A stretch of 64,000 bases of DNA from the NCBI RefSeq assembly GCF_016906535.1, contig NC_057374.1, forward strand, positions 1,674,001-1,738,000, given 5' to 3'. Position 1 is the first letter of the stretch. Every line of letters starts with the position of its first letter. Of the stretch, positions 1 through 10,710 are shown piece by piece. Position numbers and translations under genes: made by a program. Source of the DNA: Rhizoctonia solani (taxonomy: Eukaryota > Basidiomycota > Agaricomycetes > Cantharellales > Ceratobasidiaceae). The notes under the pieces were generated by a model. The model worked only from the letters and a program-made list of their open reading frames with translations. It searched no databases and had not been told where the DNA came from.

Positions 1-560
1 CGAGGTAATCACACGATCGTGTGATTTGCGTCCGGGAGTGGTGATGTAAATCCCGGTGAATCCTTATAGGCCAAATTGGATGAGATTCTAGACTTTCTGA
101 ACCATCCAAGTCCGAACACACCCACGCCAGACGATCCCATAGCATTTCCTATTCCGCTCTAGTTCCGACAAACCAGTAACGAAAGAATCATTGCGATTGT
201 CCAAACGTACAATCAAAATACATAGACTTGAAGAAAAAGTAAAGAAAAAATGGGTGCAAAGGCGAGGGGGGGCCCAGGCACGAGCTATATCAGGTGCTTC
301 ACCATTCATAGCCTGGTTTAGTATCCCCGCTTGCAACACGAGGCTCCCGCATCCCATCTATAACTAGACCCGCATACAGGGTTCGACCCGTACCCGATCT
401 GACGAGGCACACAGAATCTACACACCACCGCACGATCAGTATACAATCGGGTTCCTCGATAGATAGACCGCGCCCAGACTTACCCGTGCCGTGCCAGTAC
501 CAGTTACTCGGACACGCCCATCCGTTTCTGTATCAAGTTCAGTTAGAAACCAGAGATCTG
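1..560. other. Left edge, no supported gene
   Basis: I see no convincing exon here. Short open frames occur on both strands but carry no recognisable domain and no clear splice structure. Part of it may be the 3' UTR or a further 3' exon of the secreted-protein gene that ends near 561. Confidence 0.4.
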
Positions 561-1154
561 CTATGAAGCAAGTGAACGGTGTACGTACGGAACGACTGGA
601 AGAACAGACGGCCCGCCAATCGCCAAGCAAAACGACCTAGGACCCCACCAAAAGTACGACGGCCCACACTGTCCAATACTAACTCCCCCGGTGCCATAGC
701 CAGAGTCGGGCAAAGAAGGAGCAGAAGGGAGACACGAGTATGCTCCGTCGTCCCAGCGCCATCCAGCCGGGCACTGTGGGTCGGACCAGTCAGGCTGAGG
801 AGGAACACAGTATCTGTATGTATGCGTGCGTCAGAACTAGTACTGGTAGATAGACAGAATGAGAACTGGGACGTACCCAAGGCTGCTGTGCCAGTACCAC
901 CTTCCGCAATGATGCTTCGGAGGAACAATCACTCCTCGAATCCCACCGTACCTATCAGCTCGCCATATGCACATCAGCGCTTGCCCAACTTCCATAACGG
1001 TCAATTATAAAGGAGGCACTCACGTAAACAACGACTTTGCGGCTCCACCAAAGTAGTTGCGGTCGCAGTCTTTGTGGTTGTGGGTTGGCGTGGGCGACGC
1101 GATGACGAGCGTGATGCAAGCAACGAGCAGCGCAACGAGTTTGAGTCCGAGCAT
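561..1154 (-). CDS. Small cysteine-rich secreted protein (predicted, 3 exons)
   Basis: Spliced model read directly on the minus strand: exon 1 is 1154-1024, exon 2 is 951-877 and exon 3 is 813-561. Introns begin GTGAGT and GTACGT and end in AG; they are 72 and 63 bp. The phases fit exactly, giving 153 codons including a TAG stop. The protein of about 152 aa starts with a typical signal peptide (MLGLKLVALLVACITLVIAS) and then holds seven cysteines in the mature part. It is rich in Trp, Gly, Pro and Tyr, with repeated short units of the form CPxGW and CVPP. I know similar CP-GW rich secreted proteins in Agaricomycetes but assign no function. The 3' end could differ if another intron follows. 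Inference: an extracellular, possibly effector-like protein. Confidence 0.6.
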
Positions 1155-1884
1155 TGTTTGAAAAGAATGTTAAAGCGAACTGAGAGGTCGAAAGGAAAGA
1201 GCACTGAGCTGAGAGGGCAGAGGACTCGAGGATGGGTTTATGATGATCTAGCACATAATGTTATATACCCTCCTGAGGCCATATGCTCAATGCCTTTGAA
1301 ATCGGTTCGCCCATACAGCCCAGTGCCAAGACGGATAAGCTGGCAGGTGGTGGGCTGATGGCGCCGTCAGTGACTCGGGGGCTGGGACATGTCAAGAGTG
1401 TTATGAGTTCGACAATAACTTGGAGGTCAAGACACAAGGTCAATTAGTGAAGATGTATGGCACGGGCGCTCGGAAGACGTGTATCATAGACATACATGAC
1501 GACTCACAACAAATACTAAATTGCAATGAACAACCGACGTAGCCCAACGTTGAATGTAGATGTACAATACTCGGTGCCAATCATTGAGAGTGCTTAGAGA
1601 GGAGGTACCTCTGGGCAACAACAACTTTTCAATGACACATTCAACGTTAGATCTACGATTGACACAAAATTACATCCATTCAAAGGGTGATATAATGAGA
1701 ATACGTATAGCACAATCAAACAACATGCTGAACGTGGTCATTATCAGTGCAGCTCGGGCTTTGGGCTTTGCGCTACTCCACTATGAATTGGCGTATCATG
1801 CGATCGCCCAGCCAAAGGTATCAGCGGACTATCCAGCCATGGTGTCTATCAGGTTTGCCCTACAGAAAATGAGAACATGAACAC
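1155..1884. other. Intergenic, no supported gene
   Basis: This lies between the start of the secreted-protein gene and the stop of the membrane-protein gene. It probably contains the promoter of the former (minus strand, above 1154) and the 3' UTR of the latter. Small open frames such as 1560-1880 show no domain, signal peptide or splice support. Confidence 0.4.
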
Positions 1885-4630
1885 TTACATTTCTGAATCG
1901 GGCTCATTCTCATCTCCCGCGTCCGACTCAGCCATGACAGACAAAGCCCTTGATTCGTGCGGACGATCAGCCACAGATTCAAGGTCGGCCGGGCCAAAGT
2001 CGATTACAAAATCTCGCAAGAACTTGACGATCTGGATTGTGTGTGCGCTCTCTTCATCGGACTGCGTGTGATACTCTTCCCTCAAGCGGCGCTTGAAATT
2101 TCGCGAGCTACACCGACCCAGCAACCCAAACGGGCTGATAGTCTTGGCACCTGAATATTCAATGAGAAAATATCTCAAGTGGATTCTGAAAGACCAAACC
2201 GCCCACCTACTAGTCCCCAGAATAACGGTCTCCCGAAAAGCAAGAGGTGTGCTGCCTGAAGCAACGCAAACAGACCACCCACTGAGCCGATAACATCAAG
2301 TACTGTGCCTGACCGGTAGTCTTCGATAAAGTCGCATACATCTTCACGTAGATTAAAAGGCCTATTCTCAGGGTCGAGTCGCGTTCTATATTGCATATGT
2401 CCAGGATTCAGCGTGATTTGAATGTCTGCTGTAGCGACCCTCGCGTCGGAGTCATCCAGTGGAGTTCCAGACAGTTGGGCTGATAGGGCCGAGTCATACT
2501 AGTACTCGTGAAGTAGCTAATTAGTTCTTACCAACGGGATATAGATAAATGTTCATAAACCTGAGACCAAATGTGAGTAGGTTGACATATGAAGCAGAGG
2601 GAGTATTTCTTACAGGCTCGGAGTTGAAGAGGATCTCCCGTACGATCGAGGATGTAATAAACCTCCGAGTTATCAGGCTTGCCTGAGACCTAATCTGAGA
2701 ACCAGGAACAAGCACGAGAGGTAACGAATACTTCCGGACCCGGGTCAACTCTTTCACTTGAGTCGCATCTGACCAGTTGAGCTCTCTAAACTCCCAAGCA
2801 TTCACAAACCAAATACGAGGTAGTTGGGTTTCGTATATTCTACCTCCGGGCACTTTTCCCGCCAGGTGAAGCTGGACTCGATAAACTATTTAAACACGTG
2901 CTCCATGAGAACAAGAAATAAGTGAATAAAACAGCACTCACTGTAACTAAGCTCTTTCTCAATGATATGACCCTCGGACGGACTCATAGATAGCGAATAA
3001 GCTAAACCGTCAACTGGGTTAATTAGCGAGGATGGGCAGTTAAATAGTTCCGAGACTTTGTGTGCGGTACCATTCTCAAATCCAATTGAATATGAATCAA
3101 CCCAAGTAACATTGCAGCTCGTCATCGCTTGACAGAAAAGCAGCAGGGAGATTTAGTTAGTGAATATTTAGCCACTAGATTTTGCTGCTTACTATAAGGC
3201 CGATATGGCTTGTTTGGGTTGTTTAAGATGGCGCTGATAGTGATATTGATGTCGTCTTGCGTTGCATCCTCCCTAAGAAGGTCCCAACGGACCCGGTCCT
3301 AAATTTTTATACATCCTCCCTAAGAAGGTCCCAACGGACCCGGTCCTAAATTTTATACAGTCAGTGTTTGAGTAACAAAGTACGGCGGAGACCAAGGCAC
3401 GAACTGATAAACCATCAGCGGTGCTCTGGAGAAGCCTTTGAACATGTTTCTGACGTTGCCCGAGTTCTAATTTCGTTTGGGCCTGTCGGAGTGCGGTCAC
3501 CAGTTGGAATATGAGAACTACGATTGCGGCCACGGCAAACGAGTTTCTAGTGAACGCATATATCCGCGTCTCTACCGGGCTACGCTGATGGTTAGAAAGG
3601 TGAAAATCAAAATCAAAAGAAACAGCTTACCGCACCCGACGAAAAAACAGAATAGCCATTGGCCGTTGAATAACTCGAGCCATAATAATCATTGAGTTAA
3701 AAAAGGAGGTTGAAGATGTTGCTACACGTGGGTGTCCAAATATAGTTGGCGTGTAACAACCTTCCATAGAAGGCTTTAAGTTCATGTCAATCATCAGATC
3801 CTTGGAGTTTGCTACCAATACGCGAACCCTTGGCAGGTGCGAGTGGGGCCTAGCTACTAGCCACAGGCCAAGAGATAACAGGTAGAGTGAACAAACCCAG
3901 AGACTATAACGGAGATGCCAAAAAGCAGGTATAATGGATCACCCGAGGTATCTGTGAATGCGGTCTTCAAGCTCCAAGGTGCACAACGACTTTCACGGAG
4001 AACTACAGAAATCGTTAATAAAGATCTACTCCTAAATCAACCACGGAAAACTCACGATCGTGCAAGGCAATGATAACAACAAATATAAAGTTTATGATTA
4101 TCTGGGCGAGAACACATCCCAAATATGCATTTGTTCGTATGAGATCAATCGTCATTCTAGGGTATTGCGTGTCACACATGCTTAATGAGGTTCCGCAACC
4201 AACCACAATTTCGCTAAGCTTGCACTTACATATAAAGGTTGTTAAGCCCCATTATGATCCAAAATGCTGTAATTGTTGAATGTGTATGTTAGCATGTAAT
4301 GAATCAGCATGTAAAGAAATGAAATAAAGGATAAGGCTATGGGCTTGGTTATGAGTAGTTTTTTTAGGGATTCAATTTATGTAGGGCAACATTAACCAAG
4401 TTCAAACCTGAACGTTGCCTACCTAGCCAGCGTTCCATCTGAGGAATTAATATAGCCCATGGATCATAACCTCCTGAACATATAATGGATCCGTCAGGCT
4501 CCATCAGTAGGGCGTGCTGGTAATAGCAAATTTGCTGGGCGTAAAACCCAAGCACACAGAAGCTGGCAACCAACTGTATCAGGGATATGTACCATTGCCA
4601 TACCAGAAGGCGTGGCCACAAGCGAGTCAT
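1885..4630 (-). CDS. Multi-exon membrane protein of a basidiomycete-specific family
   Basis: Five 3' exons fit in phase on the minus strand: 3298-3193, 3127-2942, 2885-2532, 2479-2207 and 2150-1885 (TGA-type end at 1885). Their introns are 65, 56, 52 and 56 bp with GT..AG ends. They encode an extracellular-looking region, then a stretch with LVLVPGSQIRS and LITRRFI. A hydrophobic segment (VIGSVGGLFALLQAAHLLLF) follows, then GAKTISPFGLLG and an acidic cytoplasmic tail containing IVKFLRDFVIDFGPADLE. I associate this layout with a large Rhizoctonia family of putative transmembrane proteins of unknown function. Upstream, 4630-4364 (hydrophobic, starts MTRLWPRLLVW), 4206-4015, 3818-3627 and 3533-3360 hold probable N-terminal exons with more membrane segments, but I could not fix their junctions. 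A 47-bp tandem duplication lies at the acceptor of exon 3298-3193. Confidence 0.6.
3265..3357. repeat. 47-bp tandem duplication at a splice acceptor
   Basis: Two direct copies, 3265-3311 and 3312-3357, differ by one T in a T-run. On the minus strand each copy carries an intron end (AATTTAG) followed by the first ~34 nt of the exon beginning GACCGGGTCC. Using the gene-distal copy as acceptor runs into a TAA. Using the 3298 acceptor gives an open exon in phase with the next one. Confidence 0.85.
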
Positions 4631-4639
4631 ACTGGAGAT

Positions 4640-5596
4640 ACTAGGAGGAGGTTAGAGGAGGGGTGTGATTCTGGGTGCCTAGATATCTGTATGTGTGTTT
4701 TGGCCAAATTTGAAGAGGGCTGTGTTCGGACATCATGCCTACTCCAGCCAGTGGAAGAGCATTCAGCTGATCTACAACATACTTAAATAAGCATTGTCAG
4801 TTAATCTAAACTTCTCCAAAAGGTCATGGGAGTGGCTTCCTATATTGCATGAGGTGGTGCAATGTAGCTTGCAAAGTTGCACAACCATTGCTGATGGCTA
4901 GGAAGTCCGCGGTTGCAAGATCATGCGGTCGCTGTTTTACTGATTGCAAATATTGTCCATGTCTTGCTTATTGACGGCTGCGGGTCACTGTGCCCCCATT
5001 AGGTCCGGAAGTCCCGAGGGGTTGACTACGGAACGCAATAGTTCCAATGATAGGTATTGGACAAAGGTGCGTGACAAGAATAGTGTTACGTACCTGGTCC
5101 ACTGTTTGGTAGTGTTCTGCACCAATGATCCGCACCCACCAGCCTGTCCCGTAGTTTCTCCTGGAACCAATGGAGGGTTGTTTGTCTTGTCCCAGACCTA
5201 TCTTCTCTACGGGGACCCGAAAATCTCGGGAGCACTCCGAGACTCGCTTTAGTCGGCGAGCACAAGACTTGGGATCCGGAGTGCTCCGGAGCACAATCAA
5301 AACGACCGCGATCACTTTGGAGGGTCATTAAGAGGGTCATTTGAACGCATCAGTTGCTATATACACTCCGGATTCTCGGGGGGGGGGGCGAATATAATAG
5401 GTCGTGCAAGCTTATGAGGATACGCTTAGCTTCATACGCGTCACTTATCACAGCGTGTGTGCATGTTACGATGTAGTTTATTACGAACAACCATACGCGC
5501 GTACATACAAGCCACAGCGAGGAATATTAATTCCAACGGCATATCGTGGTCAGAGCCCGTCGAAGCCATCAAACGGGCAAAGAAAACAGCCGAGGG
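4640..5596. other. Intergenic, no supported gene
   Basis: No spliced or unspliced gene could be supported. A GC-rich stretch around 5190-5300 has short inverted motifs (CGGAGTGCTCCGG is self-complementary), and an 11-G run sits at 5378-5388. The zinc-finger gene ends at its right edge. Confidence 0.4.
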
Positions 5597-5939
5597 TCAG
5601 AGGGTTACTGGCAACGGCGCCTCGCAACCATAGGATTGGAGCACGGGGAGGAGGCAGACACTGGGAAGCCAGGGATCCCATTGTCCATGGCTGTCATGAA
5701 CCGTGTTCCTCATCAAGTCGGCAATCCTGTCATACATCACGGTTGATTCAATTGTTTGCCGCCGAGACCTTGACATGAAATGAGAGCGAAAACTGAGAAA
5801 AAGGCGCATTAGTAAACTCAGGCCACAGATTGTAGCCAAGAAGCAAAAGACTTACTGTTGCTGCAAGTTATCCGCCCTCAAACACTGGACTTTGCATCCT
5901 GGGAATGGACACTTGTGGTTTTTTTTGCCAGTATGCATG
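5597..5939 (-). pseudogene. C2H2 zinc-finger gene, 3' exons (second half of a split gene)
   Basis: Two exons on the minus strand: 5939-5856 (84 nt, acceptor TTACAG) and 5792-5597 (acceptor TCTCAG, donor of the intervening intron GTAAGT, 63 bp). Joined to the exon ending at 63059, the first codon is completed as Cys and finger 1 closes with H-x3-H (HVCMH). A linker TGKKNHK and finger 2 follow: C-x4-C-x12-H-x3-H, with CPFPGC in exon 5939-5856 and HFRSH across the next junction. The tail is about 60 aa with no recognised domain and a TGA at 5597. The acceptor lies only ~15 bp from the GTAAG target duplication of the 57-kb nest. Inference: a DNA-binding regulator. Fungal introns are rarely long, so correct splicing across the nest is unlikely and I class the gene as interrupted. 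Confidence 0.72.
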
Positions 5940-5958
5940 CTGTAACAACAAATGTAAG

Positions 5959-6529
5959 TGTCCTAGACGTCTGTAAGGACGTTGAGGGTGCGGGCGCTTG
6001 TGGCCGTGTGGATGTACAGTCAGTACCGCTTAAGGCGGTGAGATCTACCCTACAACGTCTAACTACTAAACAACAATGACCAAGGCCGTGGGCAATGGCA
6101 AGCTACGTGTGTACAGTGGAGGCAACGCTTAAGGCGTTGTAGTGCTACTTAGTGATCTGGCTGTAAGGCCTTGTACAAGTGGGGATGCAACAAGAGGTAA
6201 TTGACCTGGGTGTTACCATGGTTGGTTGGCCTCCTTATATATTCTACAGGGTGACTATTTACAAATACATTATATGAAATACCGTGTCAAATAAGAACCC
6301 CAATCTGCAGTTGGTCTTACTCATGCCTACGTGTCACTGACATGTCATAGTGATGTCATTGGGTGGAGGTGGCTATGTGTGCTGAGGTAAGCGCAGATGG
6401 GGACGTGGCTTGGCGCTTAGCGTATGATATAAGCGCCAAAGTCACGTGATTGAAAATGTTGTTTGTTTGTCTTTGTTTAAATTCGAGAAAATGGGAATAA
6501 ATTCCCTGGTATTGATTGTGTCTACAACA
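5959..6529 (-). repeat. LTR of outer M (3' LTR)
   Basis: 571 bp, ends TG..CA (TGTCCTAG to CTACAACA as read on the plus strand). It is clearly homologous to the LTRs at 55515, 61359 and 62246. It is preceded by GTAAG. Confidence 0.92.
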
Positions 6530-6539
6530 CTGCCCCCCT

Positions 6540-7062
6540 CTAAGGGCCTTGGCAGCGCTGAGGGCCTTCTTTTTCATTTCTTTTTTGTACTTTTCTAAAA
6601 TTTTTTTGGCGTTTTTTAAGTTTTCTTGGGGCTCCCATGTGTTTTCCTTGGACCCGTACCCTTCCATTTGACTTGGAAGAACCATTTCCTGTTCCTTTCT
6701 TCCATGTCCGTGATTCCTTCAACCTCATATCTTCCTCTCCATCTATGGTGACAGGCGGAGGCCAGTTTTCAAAGCTGCGCCTTTTATCCCTTTTGACTTT
6801 TGACAGAAGTCCCACATAGAATACATTGTGGATCCTCATTGTTGGCGGGAGTTCTAGGTGGTATGCTTGGTTGGAGATTTTCTTGGTCACCTTGAAGGGG
6901 CCTAGGCGTTGTTTGGTTAGCTTGGGACTCAGGGTCTTTAGCTTTACGTTTTTGGCGTCTAGCCAGGCTTCTTCCTGATTTTGAACTTGAGTGGTTCTCC
7001 TGCTTCCCCGGCCACCATGTGTGTCTTTGATTGCCGGAGTGCCGCCTCTATTTCCCGCCATT
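6540..7062 (-). pseudogene. Outer M pol, C-terminal end (integrase tail and chromodomain)
   Basis: This is the end of the M polyprotein downstream of the P1 insertion. The first residues continue the frame that breaks at 27409 (QW | REIEAALRQSK). Recognisable parts are the integrase C-terminal segment (LDAKNVKLKTLSPKLT, RLGPFKVTKKISNQAYHLEL, RIHNVFYVGLLSK) and a chromodomain, ending in a lysine/alanine-rich tail and TAG at 6540. The frame shifts at least twice, before LDAKNV and inside the chromodomain, where the last part (ENTWEPQENLKNAKKI) is read in another frame. The matching region of the young copy is open. Confidence 0.85.
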
Positions 7063-7509
7063 TGTCATGACCTTCATCGGCATGACACATTTTTCTACTA
7101 TTTCTACCTTTTTTCTGAGACAGTTTCCTTTTTTGGTATATATTTATGACTCATCAAGATCACGTGACATATTTGATATATGATGTGAAATTGTAAATGA
7201 CTCACTATTTAGTACTGTTATTTTTGATGTGGCTTCTCTCATGTATTTAAACCAGGTCAAGTTGCTGCTAAACAGCAAGACTTGACCTCTTTGTCAAATC
7301 ATCCTCACTCTTACCTACCCATTGCCCTGCTCCCTTGTTGAGCACAGTGCACCTTACTTAAACATCATTAACCAGGCCTTTGTCACCCTCTACCCTGATA
7401 TCATAACCCCTGGGCCCTAGTTGCCCCTCTACCCTTCTCATAGTCCATTGGTGATAGTGCCATGGACTTTAAGCCCCCTTGAACCATAGGTCCAAGCTGA
7501 GTTGTGACA
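7063..7509 (+). repeat. P1 5' LTR
   Basis: 447 bp, TGTCATGACC to TTGTGACA. It contains a TATA-like TATTTAAA near 7243. AAGACTTGACCT at 7277-7288 is the predicted start of the transcript. Confidence 0.9.
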
Positions 7510-7511
7510 CT

Positions 7512-7523
7512 AGGTCAAGTCTT
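7512..7523 (+). promoter_or_regulatory. P1 self-priming primer-binding site
   Basis: AGGTCAAGTCTT lies 3 nt after the 5' LTR and is the exact reverse complement of AAGACTTGACCT at 7277-7288, about 30 nt after the TATA-like box. This matches the Tf1/sushi scheme in which the 5' end of the RNA primes reverse transcription. P2 has the same site (minus strand, 51504-51515). Confidence 0.65.
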
Positions 7524-7891
7524 TGTTACTCGTACTCTTGTCAACAAACAAGAACTGCGCTTAGATAAGCACCAAAGCCTGAAACGGCATCACATTGTAG
7601 CCCCTGTGTAATAATCAAAGACAGGAATACAAGTGCCAGTAAGGTTGCAGGATAGCCCTTTGCCAGCAATTGTCCGCATACCAGGGTGTCCGCACCTTTA
7701 GTCATACGCTGTTAGTCAGCTGAACCTCCGCTTACAAAAAACCTGACTAATATCATGCTTGAACACAGCTGTTGATTTTAGTAAAAGGATTGTTTAACGC
7801 TAGTGGGAAGGCAAACAGTTAGTAGTTTGAACTATAAACCCGTTGATTATCTATCTGACCGAGTACCAATCTATATTGGGAACGCATCCTA

Positions 7892-8386
7892 GTGTTTGAC
7901 TTTCTAGACCTTATCCTTTTTACCATCTTTTGGCCTTATTCCATTATCACCCGCTATCTCTACCTTGAAAAAACCATCAACAACATCAACCACGTGTTAG
8001 TTGGCCGCATTAATAATCTCAAAGAACACATTGCTCGTATTGAGGAACCAGGGCTAGTCCAAACAATAGCCTATATCAAACACCACAAATCCTTTGCCAA
8101 GCGCCTCAATAATATATACAAGGCAGATCTTCAAGAACAAAGAAACCTCATTGCCAATCTCAAGTCCCATAATCAAGATCTAGCTCTCACAATCAAAGAG
8201 CAAGAAAGGCGCATCAAGGAAAAAGACCAACTATTGGTGGAAAAAGAGCTAGAGTTAGATAACTTCCATTGTTCTATTCAGGATATTACCCAAGACGGAA
8301 AAGGGCGTATCCATTATTACAAAGAATATGAGTTTTTTGCAGTCTCATATGACAATGCCTGGTTTGGGCGCAATGGTAGAAACTAA
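7892..8386 (+). CDS. P1 ORF-A, coiled-coil protein upstream of gag
   Basis: Open frame of about 165 aa with a hydrophobic N-terminal segment (FLDLILFTIFWPYSIITRYLYL) and then a long, charged heptad-rich region (LAL..IKEQERRIKEKDQLLVEKELEL) likely to form a coiled coil. A second copy of about 171 aa occurs in P2 (50641-51156), so the frame is conserved between two diverged elements. No ATG is present near its start; it would need a GTG or TTG codon, a spliced leader or another initiation route. Its 3' end overlaps the gag ATG at 8328 in another frame. I know of no named family. Function unknown; a Gag-related or membrane-tethering role is only a guess. Confidence 0.5.
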   Translation: MFDFLDLILFTIFWPYSIITRYLYLEKTINNINHVLVGRINNLKEHIARIEEPGLVQTIAYIKHHKSFAKRLNNIYKADLQEQRNLIANLKSHNQDLALTIKEQERRIKEKDQLLVEKELELDNFHCSIQDITQDGKGRIHYYKEYEFFAVSYDNAWFGRNGRN

Positions 8387-9429
8387 TCTGACTTCCTCCC
8401 AAATCCAATCGGGGTGGTCTGCCCCATCTTCTCGTACCCATACTCCTGCTCCTGTGGCTGAGCCACCACATGTATATTCCCCATGTCCTTTAGTCAGATG
8501 TCAGATTGCAAAGTGCTTGATATGGTTGCCCAAAATATGATTGTTTTAAAAAAAGAATTCTCACAATTACAAGGCGCCTATGAAGCGCAACATGACCAAA
8601 TAGCGTTGCTGAGGGCGGAACTTGAAGAACATTGCGACCAATCGCGTAATCAACATATTTTTTATTCAAACCAAATTCAAGGGGCGGCTGCTTCCATCCA
8701 GGCTGTGCAAGATCAGCTTCTTCACCAATCTTCCTCTCGTTCCACAGTTCCACCCCCACCGCCTCCACCTTCTGGCACTGCCACTTCTATCAATCCCCCA
8801 CCTGCCTCTACGTCTTCTAATTCCGATCTGAAATTTGCCAAGCCAAACAAGTTCAGTGGCAAAAAAGAAGATGCCCTCAATTTTATCATTGCCTGCCAGG
8901 CTTACATAAGAGCAAAAGGAGCAACCCAATCCCATGAAGAAAAAATTTTGTGGATAACATCATATTTGAGGGAGCAGCAGAAGATTGGGTACGCCCATAC
9001 AAGGAGAGGAAGGTGTTTAGGGGAGAAGCGGTCCCCCTTTTGGAAAATATTGATGCATTTTGGGCGGAATTCACTAAACATTATGTGGATACTAATTGCA
9101 ATGAGAAGTATTGCCAAAAATGGAACAACTTGCGACAGAAGGCTTTGGTCCAGGAGTATACTTGTGAATTTCAACAATACTCTGTCTCCTTGGGATATAG
9201 CAATGAGACTCTGCGCAACAAGTACTACGATGGACTTAAGAATGATATTAAGGATATCATGCTCTCCACCATGTTCCAATGGCGTCGTGCTACTGCCCAA
9301 CAAGTTTATGACAAGGCAGAAGAAATTGCAATCACATTGAATCCACTTGGCTATCCAATCCCTCTACCTCTACCGCTTGGGTTACTTCCACCGTTGTTCC
9401 CACTTCCACTTCCAATCCCACTCCTACGC
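8328..9429 (+). pseudogene. P1 gag, 5' part (broken)
   Basis: Starts at ATG 8328 (MSFLQSHMTMPGLG), overlapping ORF-A. It runs through a Pro-rich linker (SSSRSTVPPPPPPPSG) into the capsid-like Retrotrans_gag region (KFAKPNKFSGKKEDALNF, FWAEFTKHYVDTNC, EYTCEFQQYSVSLGY). Compared with P2 gag (49182-50699), single bases are missing near 8476, 8968 and 9331, so the reading frame changes three times. It stops at the G-type LTR at 9430. The continuation (NPTPT | RTCLN) is found at 32351 read leftwards. Residues read past 9430 are LTR sequence, not protein. Confidence 0.85.
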
Positions 9430-10550
9430 TGTTATGGATTAGAATACTATAGTAAAGAATGGCAAAGTAAGCGAACGGAAATTGGTGTTGAAATCTCCTT
9501 AATGAGTACTTGGGAAGTATATAGTAAGATTCGCTGAATTTTTCTGTATATTCTACTAATTTTAATCATGTAAATACATGAGGTATTAAGGGAGATACCG
9601 CTTTATTAAAGAAAAGGCTTAATATCTTAGGACTAATTAAACTATAGTATTTAAGTCAGCATTATGCTTTCTCAAAAGCTACTATCCTCAGTAGCTGGGA
9701 GTTGAGGCCTAGGCCCTGCTATGGGAGCTACTTGTTTCAGTCTTTCCCTTATGTATTTTAGTGGGGAAAGAATATTTATAGAACTAGAGACTAACTCTTA
9801 TTAGGCATAGCTTTAGGAGACAGGCTCTCACCTCACATCCTAGCTCTGTTCATCATGTCATGTACATTAGTTTCTTCACCCTACTGTATATAGTAATCAC
9901 AGGCCTCCAAGGGTATAAATAGCCCCTTGAGCTGGCCTTTTGAATGCATCTCTTTTTTACCATCCTCTCTCAGCCTAGTGTGACTCTCAAAGACTTCTAT
10001 TGATTTTCTTAAGTATCATACATAGTAAATCAGCCTAAAGCTCTTAAGTTCGGCGCATATAGCATCTAGGACGGTCCCAACCTACACAGGGAACCTAGAA
10101 CCAGTTTAAGTGCGACCCTGCCAAGACTTCCTAGCTGTCTGCTAAGTGTTTGGTGCTTCCACAACGCCTTTACCCCCTTGTCTACTGTCGGAGACAAGGA
10201 AATAAATTTCCATAATTCTCAATTAAATTACAGTGAGTTCCAGAGACTGACATTCAGGTTTTATACTACTTCGCTTGTACCTCGCGTCGCCTGCTGAACA
10301 GTAATTCGCTAATTACTGGTTATTGGTAGGGATCACCCTGATACTAACCACCTTACTCATCTAGCAAGATAACTAGCCATTCTAATATACTCTAATTTCA
10401 CTAGCATAGGTTTCTCTTACTACTTATCTTCCTAAGTTTTCTACCTTTTATAGTTATACAGTTACCTTATTAGTCTTTTCTCCTCTTTTATTCTCTTTCT
10501 TTCTTCTTTAGAGTATTTTATTTTTTCAACTATTTTCCCTATCTATAACA
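9430..10550 (+). repeat. G-type LTR, recombinant (inversion breakpoint)
   Basis: 1121 bp, TGTTATGG to CTATAACA, with a TATA box (GGGTATAAATAG) near 9916. It appears nearly identical to the LTRs at 32352-33473 and 44707-45828; one T is missing in a T-run near 9950. The flanks do not match each other: TACGC on the left, GTGGT on the right. The left flank duplicates the flank at 32347-32351, and the right flank duplicates 45829-45833 (all as reverse complements). It therefore marks an inversion junction. Confidence 0.92.
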
Positions 10551-10699
10551 GTGGTAAAACAAGGAAACTCTGGTATCTGATTAAGTGGAAAGGATATGAT
10601 GAAGGAAGCAATTCCTGGGAGCCAATTGATAATGTGGCCAATGCCAAGGAAGCAAAAGAAGAGTTCCATAAGGAGTACCCTGATGCAGTTGGAGCTTGA
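10551..10699 (+). pseudogene. P2 pol C-terminal fragment (chromodomain end)
   Basis: Encodes GKTRKLWYLIKWKGYDEG and SNSWEPIDNVANAKEA, the second half of a chromodomain, and ends in TGA at 10697-10699. The frame continues exactly from 45829 read leftwards (KWKGC | GKTRK), matching the uninterrupted chromodomain of P1 at 27869-28100. Confidence 0.88.
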
Positions 10700-10710
10700 A
10701 GAGGGGGTAA

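Larger units (their letters stand above)
7063..9429 (+). mobile_element. Gypsy element P1, 5' part
   Basis: Holds the 5' LTR (7063-7509), leader, small upstream ORF and the first two-thirds of gag. It is inserted in M pol: CCATT at 7058-7062 matches AATGG at 27405-27409 beside the other end. The rest of P1 lies inverted at 27410-32351. The break at 9429 is at a G-type LTR, and gag resumes at 32351 read leftwards. Confidence 0.88.

Noticed and set aside
579..1010. 143-aa plus-strand open frame over the secreted-protein gene
   Set aside because: It lies opposite the three in-phase minus-strand exons, which have splice sites and a signal peptide; the plus frame is an Arg/Pro-rich shadow.
5190..5300. 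Regulatory palindrome or small transposon in the GC-rich stretch
   Set aside because: Only short self-complementary motifs are visible; no terminal repeats or target duplication.
9430..9537. A shared ~35-residue C-terminus (CYGLEYYSKEWQSK…) on two predicted Gag/Pol frames (8950-9537 and 45721-46671)
   Set aside because: It is G-type LTR sequence read through in both cases, not a conserved protein domain.
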